In this document: one piece after another, positions 52,874-62,529 of the stretch
Numbering within the stretch: the stretch's first letter is position 1
Layout: each line of letters begins with the position of its first letter
Assembly (NCBI GenBank): GCA_013393415.1
Contig: JABXHI010000074.1
Coordinates: 1-64,000 of the forward strand
Source: Micrococcaceae bacterium
Lineage (GTDB): Bacteria > Actinomycetota > Actinomycetes > Actinomycetales > Micrococcaceae
Length of the DNA stretch: 64,000 nt
Direction of reading: 5' to 3'
Notes under the pieces: model-generated
What the model saw: the letters and a program-made list of their open reading frames with translations, nothing else
The model's database searches: none
Told to the model about the DNA's origin: nothing
Made by a program: the position numbers and the translations under genes

Positions 52874-54523
52874 ATGTCACATGGTTCGAGCACTACAACA
52901 ACTTCCCATGCCCCCAGCTATTCGAGCCTGACCGGTACCGGCACGCTGCTGCGATTCATGCTGCGGCGCGACCGCATCCGAACGCTAGCCTGGGTAGCTG
53001 GTATCGGTGTCATGGGCTTCTATTTTGCCCAGGCGGTGCAAGTTATCGCGGAAGACCCAGAGAGTTTGACGAGCCTTGCCGGGCTCTACGCCGATCCTGT
53101 TGGGCGCATGATGATCGGTCCGGGCTACGGTATGGATGCGCCAACCTTCGAGCGGTTCTTCGCCTCGGGCTATGCGCTGTATATCTATCTCCTGATCGCA
53201 CTGTGCAGTGTCTTCACTGTTGTACGACACACTCGCGCTGAAGAACAAACCGGCCGCGCAGAGCTGGTGCGCGCCAATATGGTGGGCCGCCATGTGACAC
53301 TGACCTCTGCGGTACTCCTGACGACCGCTATCAATGGTGTCGCTGCTGTCCTTGTGTGGGTTGCAGCACTCACCGCAGGGTATGCGATGCACGGTTCGCT
53401 GCTGGTCGCCGCTGGCGGGTTAGCAGTGGGGCTGTTCTTTATGGGCGCTGCCGCCGTTGCGGCACAGCTCACGGAGTCCTCACGGGGCGCTTCGGCTTTC
53501 GCCGGAGGTTTACTGGGGCTTGCTTTTGTGGTTCGCATGGCCGGGGATATGGCTGAATTCGGTGGCTCAGCACTGTCCTGGTTCTCACCACTGGCGTGGG
53601 CACAGCAGACGGCACCGTTTGTTTATGACCGGTGGTGGCCGTTACTGTTCTTGGTCGCGGGCGCAGTTGTGTTCACGGCGCTGGGCTTCTGGCTGTCCAC
53701 ACGGCGGGACCTCGGTGCCAGTCTGATGCCAACCAGATTAGGCCGACGCGAAGCACAACCTTGGTTGGGCACACCCCTGGGCTTGGCTACACATACCCTG
53801 CGCGGTGGGCTTCGTGGCTGGGGTATCGCCTTGATACTGGTCGCATTCATGTTCGGTTCCTACGCCCAGACCATGCTCGAGGCCGGCGATAGCCTGCCCG
53901 CAGAACTCAGCCAGATTTTTGCTGGTGAAGACCTCATGGTGGGCTATATGTCCTACATGGCGCTGTTTATCGCAGTATTCGTAGCCGCAGCGAGCGTCAG
54001 TTCACTGCAACAAATTCGAGGCGAAGAACATCGCGGCCGGGCCGAATACGCACTGTCAGCCCCGATGCACCGCATCACGTGGTTTGGCGCTCACCTTGCC
54101 GTGGTGATTGTCGGGGTGCTTGTGATGCTGGCGCTGGTCGGTCTCGGTATGGGAGTGGGAGCAGTGCTGACCGTAGAACACAACGCCGGACAATATTTCG
54201 GTCAGCTGTTCGTGGCGAGTGTGATGCAAGCTCCCGCCGTTTTGGCAACCGTTGGTATCGTGACGCTGTTGCTGGGTTGGCTCCCGCGAGCCGCCGTTGG
54301 AATCGGGTGGCTGATCGTGGGCTTTGCCGGTGTGATGAGTACCTTTGGCGGGCTACTCGAGTTGCCACAGTTCGTCATAGATCTCAACGTGTTCGGTCAC
54401 TTGGCAGAGTATCCCGTGGAAGATATTGCCTGGGCCCCGGTCCTGATGCTGACAGCCATTGGCGTGGCCACCCTGCTCGTGGGTCTGGTCGGGTTCAACC
54501 GACGTGAACTCAATCGGGTTTGA
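52874..54523 (+). CDS. ABC exporter permease, large ABC-2 type
   Basis: A 549-residue membrane protein with about 12 predicted helices in two halves, as in single-gene permeases of actinobacterial polyketide or multidrug exporters. LRFMLRRDRIRTLAWVAG near residue 22 and the mirrored LRGGLRGWGIALILVAF near residue 310 mark the start of each half. It is the last gene of the TetR-ABC operon and abuts coaD convergently (2-base gap). Confidence 0.88.
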   Translation: MSHGSSTTTTSHAPSYSSLTGTGTLLRFMLRRDRIRTLAWVAGIGVMGFYFAQAVQVIAEDPESLTSLAGLYADPVGRMMIGPGYGMDAPTFERFFASGYALYIYLLIALCSVFTVVRHTRAEEQTGRAELVRANMVGRHVTLTSAVLLTTAINGVAAVLVWVAALTAGYAMHGSLLVAAGGLAVGLFFMGAAAVAAQLTESSRGASAFAGGLLGLAFVVRMAGDMAEFGGSALSWFSPLAWAQQTAPFVYDRWWPLLFLVAGAVVFTALGFWLSTRRDLGASLMPTRLGRREAQPWLGTPLGLATHTLRGGLRGWGIALILVAFMFGSYAQTMLEAGDSLPAELSQIFAGEDLMVGYMSYMALFIAVFVAAASVSSLQQIRGEEHRGRAEYALSAPMHRITWFGAHLAVVIVGVLVMLALVGLGMGVGAVLTVEHNAGQYFGQLFVASVMQAPAVLATVGIVTLLLGWLPRAAVGIGWLIVGFAGVMSTFGGLLELPQFVIDLNVFGHLAEYPVEDIAWAPVLMLTAIGVATLLVGLVGFNRRELNRV

Positions 54524-54525
54524 GG

Positions 54526-54996
54526 TTAGCGCAGGCCGAACCGCTGTTCCACGGCGTGGGGAATAAAGTCTGAAATATCGCCTTTATGCCCCACGATCTC
54601 TTTGACCAGCGTTGAGGAGACGTGCTGGTAGCGGGAGTCGGCCGGTAAAAAGACGGTCTCAACGCTGGAGAGGTGCCGATTAAAGGTCGCCATCGGCATC
54701 TCGTAGTTGAGATCCGTGGAGTTGCGAACGCCTTTGACCAACGCTTGTGCACCTTGTTCACGAGCGAAGTCTGCCAACAGCCCGGTCTCCATGGGAACCA
54801 CCACGATGCCCTGGATATGGCGAACCGTCTCGGTGATCATATCCATGCGCTCTTGGAGGCTAAAGCGATAGTTCTTGGCCGAATTATTCGATACGGCCAC
54901 CACCACTTCCTCGAAGAGGTTGGCGGCTCGAACGATAATCTCGATGTGGCCGTTGTGGACAGGGTCAAATGAGCCGGGGCATACTGCACGTTGCAT
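54526..54996 (-). CDS. coaD: Phosphopantetheine adenylyltransferase
   Basis: CoaD makes dephospho-CoA from 4'-phosphopantetheine and ATP. From the ATG at 54996 it has 156 residues. The nucleotidyltransferase T/HxGH motif is seen in PGSFDPVHNGHIEI near residues 7-19, followed by NNSAKNYRFSLQERMDM and the C-terminal RYQHVSSTLVKEI. It is downstream of recG-rsmD, the usual order. Confidence 0.95.
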   Translation of the reverse strand: MQRAVCPGSFDPVHNGHIEIIVRAANLFEEVVVAVSNNSAKNYRFSLQERMDMITETVRHIQGIVVVPMETGLLADFAREQGAQALVKGVRNSTDLNYEMPMATFNRHLSSVETVFLPADSRYQHVSSTLVKEIVGHKGDISDFIPHAVEQRFGLR

Positions 54997-55061
54997 GACT
55001 GTCAATGTATCTGATTTTATTTTAGGCTTCCATAGTCCAACCACGTTGTTACGTGAAAATT

Positions 55062-55631
55062 TTAGTAACCTTCACGGCGTACGAAATAGACCATGGCTTC
55101 GCCATATCGGCGAGCATCCACCACATACACGCCTTCGGGCCAGTGTGGCTCCGCTGCTTTGTAGGGCCGCTCGAGTGCGAAGAGCCCGTCGTCCATCAAC
55201 ACCGTGAAGGCCTGGGCGATCATGGCCAGCAATTCGTCCTCATCAATGTCATACGGTGGGTCGGCCAGCACGAGGTCCCAGCTCGCCGGGTCGGTCGTAC
55301 CTAGAAACCGCTGCACCGGCATCTGATTGATCGTCACGACGTCACGGCCCAGTGCGTCGTTGAGGATCTGGGCGTTGTGTTCGGCGACTCGGGCGGGTGG
55401 GCGTGCCGATTCCACCCCGGTGACCGTCGCGGCACCGCGAGAGGCCGCTTCAACGGCAAGGCCCCCGGAGCCGGTGTAGAGATCTAAGACCGCGTTTTCT
55501 GCCAGCCAGTCGCGCGATTCCAGCCATGAGAAGACTGCTTCTTTGGCCCGCTCTGTCGTCGGGCGCGTACCCGAGCCGGGCACGGCTTTCAGTGGCAGTC
55601 CCCCGGCTTGGCCGGCAACAATTTTCGACAT
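55062..55631 (-). CDS. rsmD: 16S rRNA (guanine(966)-N2)-methyltransferase
   Basis: RsmD methylates G966 of 16S rRNA. The 189-residue protein shows PTTERAKEAVFSWL, motif I in VLDLYTGSGGLAVEA, and the catalytic DPPY in LVLADPPYDIDED. It starts 3 bases after the recG stop and precedes coaD by 65 bases. Confidence 0.93.
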   Translation of the reverse strand: MSKIVAGQAGGLPLKAVPGSGTRPTTERAKEAVFSWLESRDWLAENAVLDLYTGSGGLAVEAASRGAATVTGVESARPPARVAEHNAQILNDALGRDVVTINQMPVQRFLGTTDPASWDLVLADPPYDIDEDELLAMIAQAFTVLMDDGLFALERPYKAAEPHWPEGVYVVDARRYGEAMVYFVRREGY

Positions 55632-55634
55632 GGC

Positions 55635-57830
55635 TTAGTTCTTTTCTAGGTAGTCGGAAGAGTCTTCGTGATCAGTCTCCCAGGCTTGGACCGCTTCGAC
55701 CAACTGCGGATAGGCGCTGAGCTGTTCATCGTGTGCAAGCGCATGGTCGACCCAAGTCGCCGCTTCGCTAATCAGTTGCGCGTGCTGGATGACTTTGAGA
55801 ACCTTCAATTGACTGCCGTACCCGTGCTGGGCGGCACCGAGCACGTCTCCCTCACCGCGTTGCTCAACATCGGCGGTGGCAATTTCAAAACCATCTTCGG
55901 TCCGTTCAATCACGGCCAGCCGATCCAGCGACGGGTGGGCATCCGGCAGTCGCGTGGCCAAAAAACAGCGGGCCGCCGCGTCACCACGGCCCACACGCCC
56001 CCGCAACTGATGCAGGGTGGACAGCCCAAAGTACTCGGGATCTAAGATCGCCATCACAGTTGCGTTGGGCACGTCGACGCCGACTTCGATAATGGTGGTC
56101 GCCACCAACATGTCGAGTTTGCCAGCAACGAATTGCTGCATGATCTCGTCTTGGGTCTGCTGGTCTTGGCGGCCATGCAGACTGGCAACTCGCGCGTTCG
56201 CAAAGACCGGCATCGTGCCAAGTCGTTCGCTGATCTCCACCACGTTGGCGGCATGGGCATCCGAGGCCAAGTCGTCGGCGTCTTCGGCATTGGTGGTGTC
56301 TGATGGATCGATCTTTGGACACACGATGAAGGCCTGGTGGCCGGCTGCGATTTCTTCGGCAATGATTTCCCATACCCGAGTGATAATCTGCGGGCCGTGA
56401 GCCATGCGTGCCAGGTGGGTGGTGACTGGCTTGCGACCAGAGGGCAGACCTTGCAGCACGGTGACATCCAGATCCCCAAAGACCGTCATGGCCACCGACC
56501 GTGGGATCGGTGTGGCGGTCATGACCAGCATGTGCACACCGGGGTTGGCTTGGCGCAGGGCTTCACGTTGGTCCACCCCGAACCGGTGTTGCTCATCGAT
56601 AACGACGAGCCCAAGGTCGGCGAAATGCACGTTGTCGGAGAAGATCGCGTGGGTGGCAATGATAATCCCGGCCTGGCCGGTGGTGATTTTCAACAGGGCT
56701 TCTTGTTTCTGACCCTGTGTCATGGAGCCGGTGAGTAGCACGACTTCGGTGGCTGGCCCCTGCCACGAGGTCAACTGCCCGGCTGTGGCCAATTGGCCCA
56801 GCGTATTGGTGATTGACCGATAGTGCTGTCCGGCCAACACTTCCGTTGGGGCCACCATGACGGCCTGGGCCCCGGCATCCACGACCTGGGCCATGGCGCG
56901 TAGCGCGACCAGGGTTTTGCCCGAACCGACTTCACCTTGTAACAGCCGTGACATCGGCTGGGTCGAGTCGAGTTCTGCGGCAATTTCTGCACCCGCTTGG
57001 TGTTGTCCTGCGGTGAGTTCAAACGGCAGCTGGGCGCCCAGGTGGGCTAGGACGCCCTCGTCGGTTTGACGGTACGCGGTCGAGCCAACGGTGCTGCGGT
57101 TGCGGTGTCGGCGTCTGGCCAACAGAGTTTGAAGAATGAGTGCTTCTTGTGCGGCGAATCTGCGGCGCGCAGCATAGGCCTGGCTGACTTCTTGGGGCCG
57201 GTGGATGTGGTCGTAGGCCGTCGCGAGGTCTGGCAGCTTGGCGAGGGTATCGAGAAAAGCTTTTGGGACGGGGTCTTGGATTGCTTGCCAGTTGATTGCG
57301 TCAAGTACCGTGTCGATCGCTGCGCGGATGGTCCAGGTGGGCACTTTGGCTTTGGCCGGGTAGACGGGCATGGGCGACAGATCGGCTTCGAGGTGCTCGT
57401 GTTCATCGTCCAAGACGGTGTAGTCGGGGTTGGTCAGTTGCAGTTCGCCACGGTAGCTGGAGGTTTTGCCGTGGAATATGGCCAGTGTGCCGACTTTGAG
57501 TTCTTTCAGCGCAAGCCCGGCGTTGAAGAACGCCATTGATAGGGTGCCGGGCAGTGCGCTGTCGGTGGTTTCATCCGAGACGGTGACGTCGACGAGGAAG
57601 CCGCGGCGGGTGCGCATCTGGCGTTTGGTAGCCGAGAGCACCCGGGCGATCACGGTGACCTGTTCACCGAGTGGGAGTTGGGTGATGGCGGTGAGTTCGC
57701 CGCGTTCGATGTAGCGGCGCGGGAAGTAGTTCAGCGCCTGGCCGGTGGTGGTGAGCCCGAGGTGTTTGGCCAGTTGCTCGGCGGTCTTTTCTCCGAGTAA
57801 GGGCGCTAGCGGCTGGTTGAGCGGGTCCAC
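55635..57830 (-). CDS. recG: ATP-dependent DNA helicase RecG
   Basis: RecG remodels stalled forks and branched DNA. From the GTG at 57830 the protein is 731 residues. The wedge/OB domain comes first, then helicase motifs: GEVGSGKTLVAL (Walker A), VIDEQHRFGVDQR (the DEQH box), VMTATPIPRS, and the C-terminal LHGRQDQQTQDEIM, EVGVDVPNAT and QLRGRVGRG. The start overlaps the TAG of the DAK2 gene by one base; the longer frame lies inside that gene. Confidence 0.95.
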   Translation of the reverse strand: MDPLNQPLAPLLGEKTAEQLAKHLGLTTTGQALNYFPRRYIERGELTAITQLPLGEQVTVIARVLSATKRQMRTRRGFLVDVTVSDETTDSALPGTLSMAFFNAGLALKELKVGTLAIFHGKTSSYRGELQLTNPDYTVLDDEHEHLEADLSPMPVYPAKAKVPTWTIRAAIDTVLDAINWQAIQDPVPKAFLDTLAKLPDLATAYDHIHRPQEVSQAYAARRRFAAQEALILQTLLARRRHRNRSTVGSTAYRQTDEGVLAHLGAQLPFELTAGQHQAGAEIAAELDSTQPMSRLLQGEVGSGKTLVALRAMAQVVDAGAQAVMVAPTEVLAGQHYRSITNTLGQLATAGQLTSWQGPATEVVLLTGSMTQGQKQEALLKITTGQAGIIIATHAIFSDNVHFADLGLVVIDEQHRFGVDQREALRQANPGVHMLVMTATPIPRSVAMTVFGDLDVTVLQGLPSGRKPVTTHLARMAHGPQIITRVWEIIAEEIAAGHQAFIVCPKIDPSDTTNAEDADDLASDAHAANVVEISERLGTMPVFANARVASLHGRQDQQTQDEIMQQFVAGKLDMLVATTIIEVGVDVPNATVMAILDPEYFGLSTLHQLRGRVGRGDAAARCFLATRLPDAHPSLDRLAVIERTEDGFEIATADVEQRGEGDVLGAAQHGYGSQLKVLKVIQHAQLISEAATWVDHALAHDEQLSAYPQLVEAVQAWETDHEDSSDYLEKN

Positions 57831-58900
57831 TAGTTGCGTTCTTCTGTGCTGGCTTCCGCATCGGGACTGCAGGATGGATCCACCGTGGTGTCGTCGTGCA
57901 GCGGGGTGATGGCCAAGTTCTCGGTCGAACCCAGCGGGCGAATGAGCTGCATGGCCTCTTCTGGCTCTTCTACGTGCACGTGGACGCGCCACCGGATGGT
58001 GCCGTCGTCATCTTCTTCGGTGTTGATCGGGCTCATGATCACCGAGTTGCCGATGTCGTTGAGACCGATACGCAGGGTGGCGGCATCCAGGGGGGTCAAC
58101 TGCACCGAGCACATGACCTCATAGGCTTCTGCAACATCCATGTCTTCGTGGACATGCGGGTGAGCCATGTGGAAGCCGTGAATGGAGTCCAGAATATCTG
58201 GGTCCAGCGATTCACCCTTGATGGTGGCTCGCAGCGCGTCAAACACTAACAACAGGCCGGTGGCGCCAGCGTCGACGACTTGAGCCTCGGTGAGTTGGGC
58301 CAGCTGGTTCTCGGTTTCTTCGACGGCCATCCAGGCGGTTTCGACGATTCGCGAGGACATCTCCCCGAGGGTTTTGCGCGAATTTTGGGAGTCTTCGGGC
58401 AGCTCGGTGATGGAGCCCCGATAGTTACTGGCGGTAGCTGCGGCGGTATCCAAGATGGTCAACATGGTGCCTTCTTGAGGATCCGACAGCGCGGCCCAGG
58501 CGGCCGCCCTGGCGCGTTGCAGCCCCAACGAGAGCAGCGGCGCGGTAAGACGCGAGGCGTCGTTGAGCGGTTCAGCCAGGGCGTTGAGCATCACGGCGAT
58601 CAGTGTGCCGGAGTTGCCCTGTGCATGATCCAGTGCGGCACTGGCAGCTACATTGAGTGCTTTACCCACGCTGGCGTCTTCATCGACGTCTTCGAGCGCA
58701 CGCGTTGCGGCTGCCACGGTGTGATAGAGATTCGATCCGGTATCCCCGTCGGGAACCGGGAAAATATTGATGGCGTTGAGCCGATCGGAGTTGTTGCCAA
58801 GTGCGGACTCGGCGAGCTTTAACCAATTGAAGATAAGCTTGGCCGACCCGTGGTCCGTTGGAGCACCGGTGCTTGGAGGGTATTGCTTCACTTCAGTCAT
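57830..58900 (-). CDS. DAK2 (DhaL) domain protein, FakA-like
   Basis: The 356-residue protein has an N-terminal DhaL-type ATP/Mg domain with NIFPVPDGDTGSNLYHT (conserved Asp residues) and HAQGNSGTLIAVML, and a middle region ending VDAGATGLLLVFDALR. Its homologue FakA is the fatty-acid kinase of Staphylococcus; that protein is about 550 residues, so the C-terminal DegV-contacting part seems missing or reduced here. No fakB is visible. The ATG at 58900 is chosen; upstream residues are not conserved. It precedes recG as usual. Confidence 0.85.
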   Translation of the reverse strand: MTEVKQYPPSTGAPTDHGSAKLIFNWLKLAESALGNNSDRLNAINIFPVPDGDTGSNLYHTVAAATRALEDVDEDASVGKALNVAASAALDHAQGNSGTLIAVMLNALAEPLNDASRLTAPLLSLGLQRARAAAWAALSDPQEGTMLTILDTAAATASNYRGSITELPEDSQNSRKTLGEMSSRIVETAWMAVEETENQLAQLTEAQVVDAGATGLLLVFDALRATIKGESLDPDILDSIHGFHMAHPHVHEDMDVAEAYEVMCSVQLTPLDAATLRIGLNDIGNSVIMSPINTEEDDDGTIRWRVHVHVEEPEEAMQLIRPLGSTENLAITPLHDDTTVDPSCSPDAEASTEERN

Positions 58901-59071
58901 ATTTGGTTCATTCCGTTTTTGCCTCACAGGGCTTAGGTCACATGCCACCATAGTATCGTGCGGCGACCGTGTCACGTTTGGCACGCGAAGTCCGGGCGGA
59001 GTTTTTGGAGCTTGCCCGCCAGGGGCGAAAACAGCAAAGCCTGGTCACAGATGTGTTTTAGGGTTGTGGGT

Positions 59072-59623
59072 ATGGCAAAAAAATCCCGTGTGCTCCGTGG
59101 TGCGGCACTGGCTGCAATAAGTGGTCTGACGCTGACGGCGTGTACCTCTCTGGTCGCTGATATTGAGATCGCCCCGGATGCGACGAACCCGGAGTGTGCC
59201 GAGGCGATGGTGGCGATGCCCGAGGAGATTGCCGGGCATGAGCGTCGCCGGACCGATACGCAATCCACGGCTGCCTGGGGCGAACCGGCGGTGGCAGTGT
59301 TCCGCTGCGGTGTGCCGGCTCCTGGCCCGACCACCGATGAGTGTGTTGGTGCCAATGGTGTCGACTGGGTTGTGGCCGAGGAAGGCACCAACTGGCGCAT
59401 CACCACGTATGGTCGCGACCCGGCCATGGAAGTACTCTTTGACGGCGAGCGAATCTCATCGTCCTCGGTGATGGTCGACGTCGGCAACGCTGTGACTCGT
59501 ATCCCCGCGGAAGGCGCGTGCACGGATCCTGACGACACCGAGGTTGTCCCCGGTGAGGAGGATCTCGAGGATATTCCAGCCGGTACGGTGCCCGAAGATG
59601 CTGCGGCCGCTCCGACGTCCTAA
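59072..59623 (+). CDS. DUF3515 family lipoprotein
   Basis: This 183-residue actinobacterial protein is of unknown function. A basic start and hydrophobic stretch end in the lipobox LTAC (about residue 24), so the mature protein should be lipidated and outside. WGEPAVAVFRCGVP and NGVDWVV match the DUF3515 family; paired Cys residues may form disulfides. TAGGGT at 59059-59064 lies 7 bases before the ATG, a possible leaderless promoter. It overlaps ddl convergently by 4 bases, as in relatives. Confidence 0.85.
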   Translation: MAKKSRVLRGAALAAISGLTLTACTSLVADIEIAPDATNPECAEAMVAMPEEIAGHERRRTDTQSTAAWGEPAVAVFRCGVPAPGPTTDECVGANGVDWVVAEEGTNWRITTYGRDPAMEVLFDGERISSSSVMVDVGNAVTRIPAEGACTDPDDTEVVPGEEDLEDIPAGTVPEDAAAAPTS

Positions 59624-60762
59624 CGGGTCTGCAGCGCGAGCTCTAACAGCGTGTCGATGAGCTTCGGGTATTCAATGCCGGTGCGTTGCCACATTTGCGG
59701 GTACATCGAGATCGGGGTGAACCCGGGCATCGTGTTGATCTCGTTGATGACCAGCTCCTCGTCATCGGTGTAGAAGAAATCGACCCGGGAAAGCCCTGTC
59801 CCGTCGACGGCTTGAAACGCGCGCACCGACTGCTCGCGCACCATCTGGGTGACGTCGGTCGGCAGATCTGCCGGGCAGGAGAGCTCTGCGCTATCGGCTG
59901 ACTGGTATTTCGAGGTGAAGTCGTAGAACTGGAATTCTAGGTCATCGGTCACCACGATTTCGCCCGGATAGGATGCTTTGGGCTCGGTGCCGTTGGCGCC
60001 ATCGAGTACACCGCATTCGATCTCCCGACCTAAGATGCCTTCTTCGACGACGACCTTGGGGTCGTACTGGCGAGCGTATTCGATCGCGTCCTCAAGCTCG
60101 GAGAGCATCGTTACCCGCCGGATGCCCAGTGAGGAGCCACCGCGGGCGGGTTTAACGAATAGCGGCAGGTCGAGCTTCGCTACTTCGTCCAGCATGCCGT
60201 TACGATTGCTGCGCCACGCGGCATCGGAAATGGTGACCCAGGGGCCGACTTTCAGGCCGGCGTGTTGGAAGGCGATCTTCATGAAGTGTTTGTCCATGCC
60301 CACCGCCGAGGCGAGCACACCGGCTCCCACGTACGGGATGCCCATGGTTTCAAAGACGCCCTGAACGGTTCCATCTTCACCGTTGGGGCCGTGCAGCAGC
60401 GGGAAGACCACGTCGATGACGGCAATGATGTTACCGTCAAGATCGATGAGTTGGGTCTCGGAGTTGACTTTGCGCAGCGCGACCGGGCGATTGGTTGCCG
60501 GCACTTCTGGCAGCTCATCTGACAGTGCTGTGGTGTGGGTGACCGCGGTTGGTTGCTCGTTGATCAGCGTGGCAACCGACCATTCGCCGCCGGCGGGCTG
60601 GTGTGTGCCGGCCAGCACCCAGTCGCCGTCGGGGTTGATGCCCACAGGGATCGGGGTGTAGTGGTTGGTGTCCAGCGCGTTGAGGACACCGGCTGCGGTC
60701 ACGATGGATACGGGGTGTTCGGGCGATTGCCCGCCGAACAGCACTAAAACGTTCTTTGTCAC
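59620..60762 (-). CDS. ddl: D-alanine--D-alanine ligase
   Basis: Ddl makes the D-Ala-D-Ala end of the peptidoglycan stem peptide. The 380-residue ATP-grasp protein has LFGGQSPEHPVSI at the start, LHGPNGEDGTVQG, KPARGGSSLGIRRV and the metal-binding NEINTMPGFTPISMYP end. The F/Y residue that distinguishes VanA-type enzymes cannot be judged by eye. It overlaps gpsA by 4 bases. Confidence 0.95.
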   Translation of the reverse strand: MTKNVLVLFGGQSPEHPVSIVTAAGVLNALDTNHYTPIPVGINPDGDWVLAGTHQPAGGEWSVATLINEQPTAVTHTTALSDELPEVPATNRPVALRKVNSETQLIDLDGNIIAVIDVVFPLLHGPNGEDGTVQGVFETMGIPYVGAGVLASAVGMDKHFMKIAFQHAGLKVGPWVTISDAAWRSNRNGMLDEVAKLDLPLFVKPARGGSSLGIRRVTMLSELEDAIEYARQYDPKVVVEEGILGREIECGVLDGANGTEPKASYPGEIVVTDDLEFQFYDFTSKYQSADSAELSCPADLPTDVTQMVREQSVRAFQAVDGTGLSRVDFFYTDDEELVINEINTMPGFTPISMYPQMWQRTGIEYPKLIDTLLELALQTR

Positions 60763-61793
60763 AGTCGTGCCTCCGGTTTCAGATCACGGCCAAGCAGCAG
60801 CTGGGCGATGTCATTAATTTCGATGGTGCCGGACACCACGGCGTTGATGGCTTCAGCGATGGGCATTTCGACATTGCAGGTATGCGCCAGGGTGACCACG
60901 GCTGGCACGGATTTCACACCTTCTGCCGTTTGACGCATCGTGGCGATGACTTCTTCGGTCGTGTGGCCCTCGCCGTAGAGTTTGCCCGCGGTGCGGTTGC
61001 GCGATAACGGTGACGCACAGGTGGCCACCAGATCCCCCAGCCCTGCCAGACCGGCCAGTGTATCCGGATTTGCCCCCAGTGCGGTGGCCAACCGGGTGGT
61101 TTCTGTCAGACCGCGAGTGATAATCGAGGCTTTCGAGTTGTCCCCGAAGCCGCGACCATCGGTGAGTCCCACGGCCAGGGCGATCACGTTTTTGACGACT
61201 CCCCCGAGTTCAACCCCGGGGATGTCGGTGTTGCGGTAGGGACGAAAGTACGTTGAGGCCGTCATCGCGGCGACCCATTCTGCGGTGGCTTCGTGTTCAC
61301 AGGCCACCACGGTGGCGGTGGGTTCGTTCCGCGCAATTTCTTTGGCAAGGTTTGGACCGGAGACCACGACGAATTGTTCTGCCGGCAGCTCGAGCTCTTC
61401 GGCGAAGACCTTCGACATGGTGGCCTGGCTAGCTTGCTCCAAGCCTTTAATGAGGGACACGAGGATGGCTTGGGAATCCAGCGCATCTTTGACGCGAGCA
61501 AGCGTCGGCCGCGCCTGTTGTGCCGGAACAGCGACCACGACCAATTCGGCACCGGTCACGGCTTCGATCGGGTCGGCGGTGGCCGTGATGCTTTCGGGCA
61601 GCACAATGTCTTCGAGATATTCGGTATTGGTGTGGTTGGTGTTGATGTCGTCAACCACTTCATCGCGGCGCGCCCACAGGCGAATGGTGATCGCTTCGTC
61701 GCGTTCTATGGCGGCATCGGCCAGGACTTTGGCAAAGGTGGTCCCCCATGACCCAGCACCAAGGATGGCCACGGTTACATGATCGGTGGTCAT
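60759..61793 (-). CDS. gpsA: Glycerol-3-phosphate dehydrogenase (NAD(P)+)
   Basis: GpsA reduces dihydroxyacetone phosphate to glycerol-3-phosphate for lipid synthesis. The 344-residue protein has the Rossmann start GAGSWGTTFAKVLAD, the GPNLAKEI segment, the catalytic Lys in GGVVKNVIALAVG and NSKASIITRGL. Only 9 bases separate it from plsC, which uses the product, so they are probably co-expressed. Confidence 0.95.
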   Translation of the reverse strand: MTTDHVTVAILGAGSWGTTFAKVLADAAIERDEAITIRLWARRDEVVDDINTNHTNTEYLEDIVLPESITATADPIEAVTGAELVVVAVPAQQARPTLARVKDALDSQAILVSLIKGLEQASQATMSKVFAEELELPAEQFVVVSGPNLAKEIARNEPTATVVACEHEATAEWVAAMTASTYFRPYRNTDIPGVELGGVVKNVIALAVGLTDGRGFGDNSKASIITRGLTETTRLATALGANPDTLAGLAGLGDLVATCASPLSRNRTAGKLYGEGHTTEEVIATMRQTAEGVKSVPAVVTLAHTCNVEMPIAEAINAVVSGTIEINDIAQLLLGRDLKPEARL

Positions 61794-61802
61794 TGGCGCT
61801 CC

Positions 61803-62510
61803 TTAGCGGTTTTTTGCCGGGTTGAAACGTGTTTCGGGCGGCGTACCGCCGCGCAGTGGTGCCATCAGCTCGGTGATTTCTGACATCACCTGTTCGGTGG
61901 CGACCGATAGATCTTTCAGGCTGGGGTGCTCCATGGCGCGCAACCACTCGAGATCACTCTCGGTGCCGATTCTGATACTCGAGGTGCGCCGTGGGAACAC
62001 CTGGGGGAACTTATCTCCTTTGGGCAGTGTCTCATGAACACCCCACTGGCCCACCGGGATCACCGGTGCTTGGGTGGATAGAGCCAGACGTATCATGCCG
62101 ACCCTACCAACTTGTGGCCACATGTCCGGGTCTTTGGTGGTCGTGCCTTCGGGATAGACGATGATAACCCCGTGATCGGAGAGCACCTTTTCAGCCATTT
62201 TCAACGAATCGACGCTGCGCCCGGCACGATCCACCGGGATCTGTTTGAGCCTGGTCAGCGCTGGGCCGATCACAGCTGCGTCAAAGAGTTCTTTCTTGGC
62301 AAGAAAGTGCGGGATACGTCCGCTGGAATAGATCATGTGGGCAACAAGCAGCGGATCAAGATCCGATATATGGTTCACCGCGAGGATCATACCGCTATCG
62401 GGCAGGTTCTCTTGTCCCTGCCAATCCCGTCGCATCAGCATCATGTTGAGCGGGCGTACTATGGAAGCCGCGCCGAAATATACGGCGCGTTGACCCAGAG
62501 AATAGGACAC
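61803..62510 (-). CDS. plsC: 1-acyl-sn-glycerol-3-phosphate acyltransferase
   Basis: PlsC acylates lysophosphatidic acid to phosphatidic acid at the inner membrane face. The 235-residue protein shows the catalytic HX4D motif as NHISDLDP, then FLAKKELFD and the EGT motif in VYPEGTTT. It lies between gpsA and murA in the usual order. Confidence 0.9.
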   Translation of the reverse strand: MSYSLGQRAVYFGAASIVRPLNMMLMRRDWQGQENLPDSGMILAVNHISDLDPLLVAHMIYSSGRIPHFLAKKELFDAAVIGPALTRLKQIPVDRAGRSVDSLKMAEKVLSDHGVIIVYPEGTTTKDPDMWPQVGRVGMIRLALSTQAPVIPVGQWGVHETLPKGDKFPQVFPRRTSSIRIGTESDLEWLRAMEHPSLKDLSVATEQVMSEITELMAPLRGGTPPETRFNPAKNR

Positions 62511-62529
62511 GTCTTGGAAACTCCAGGCG

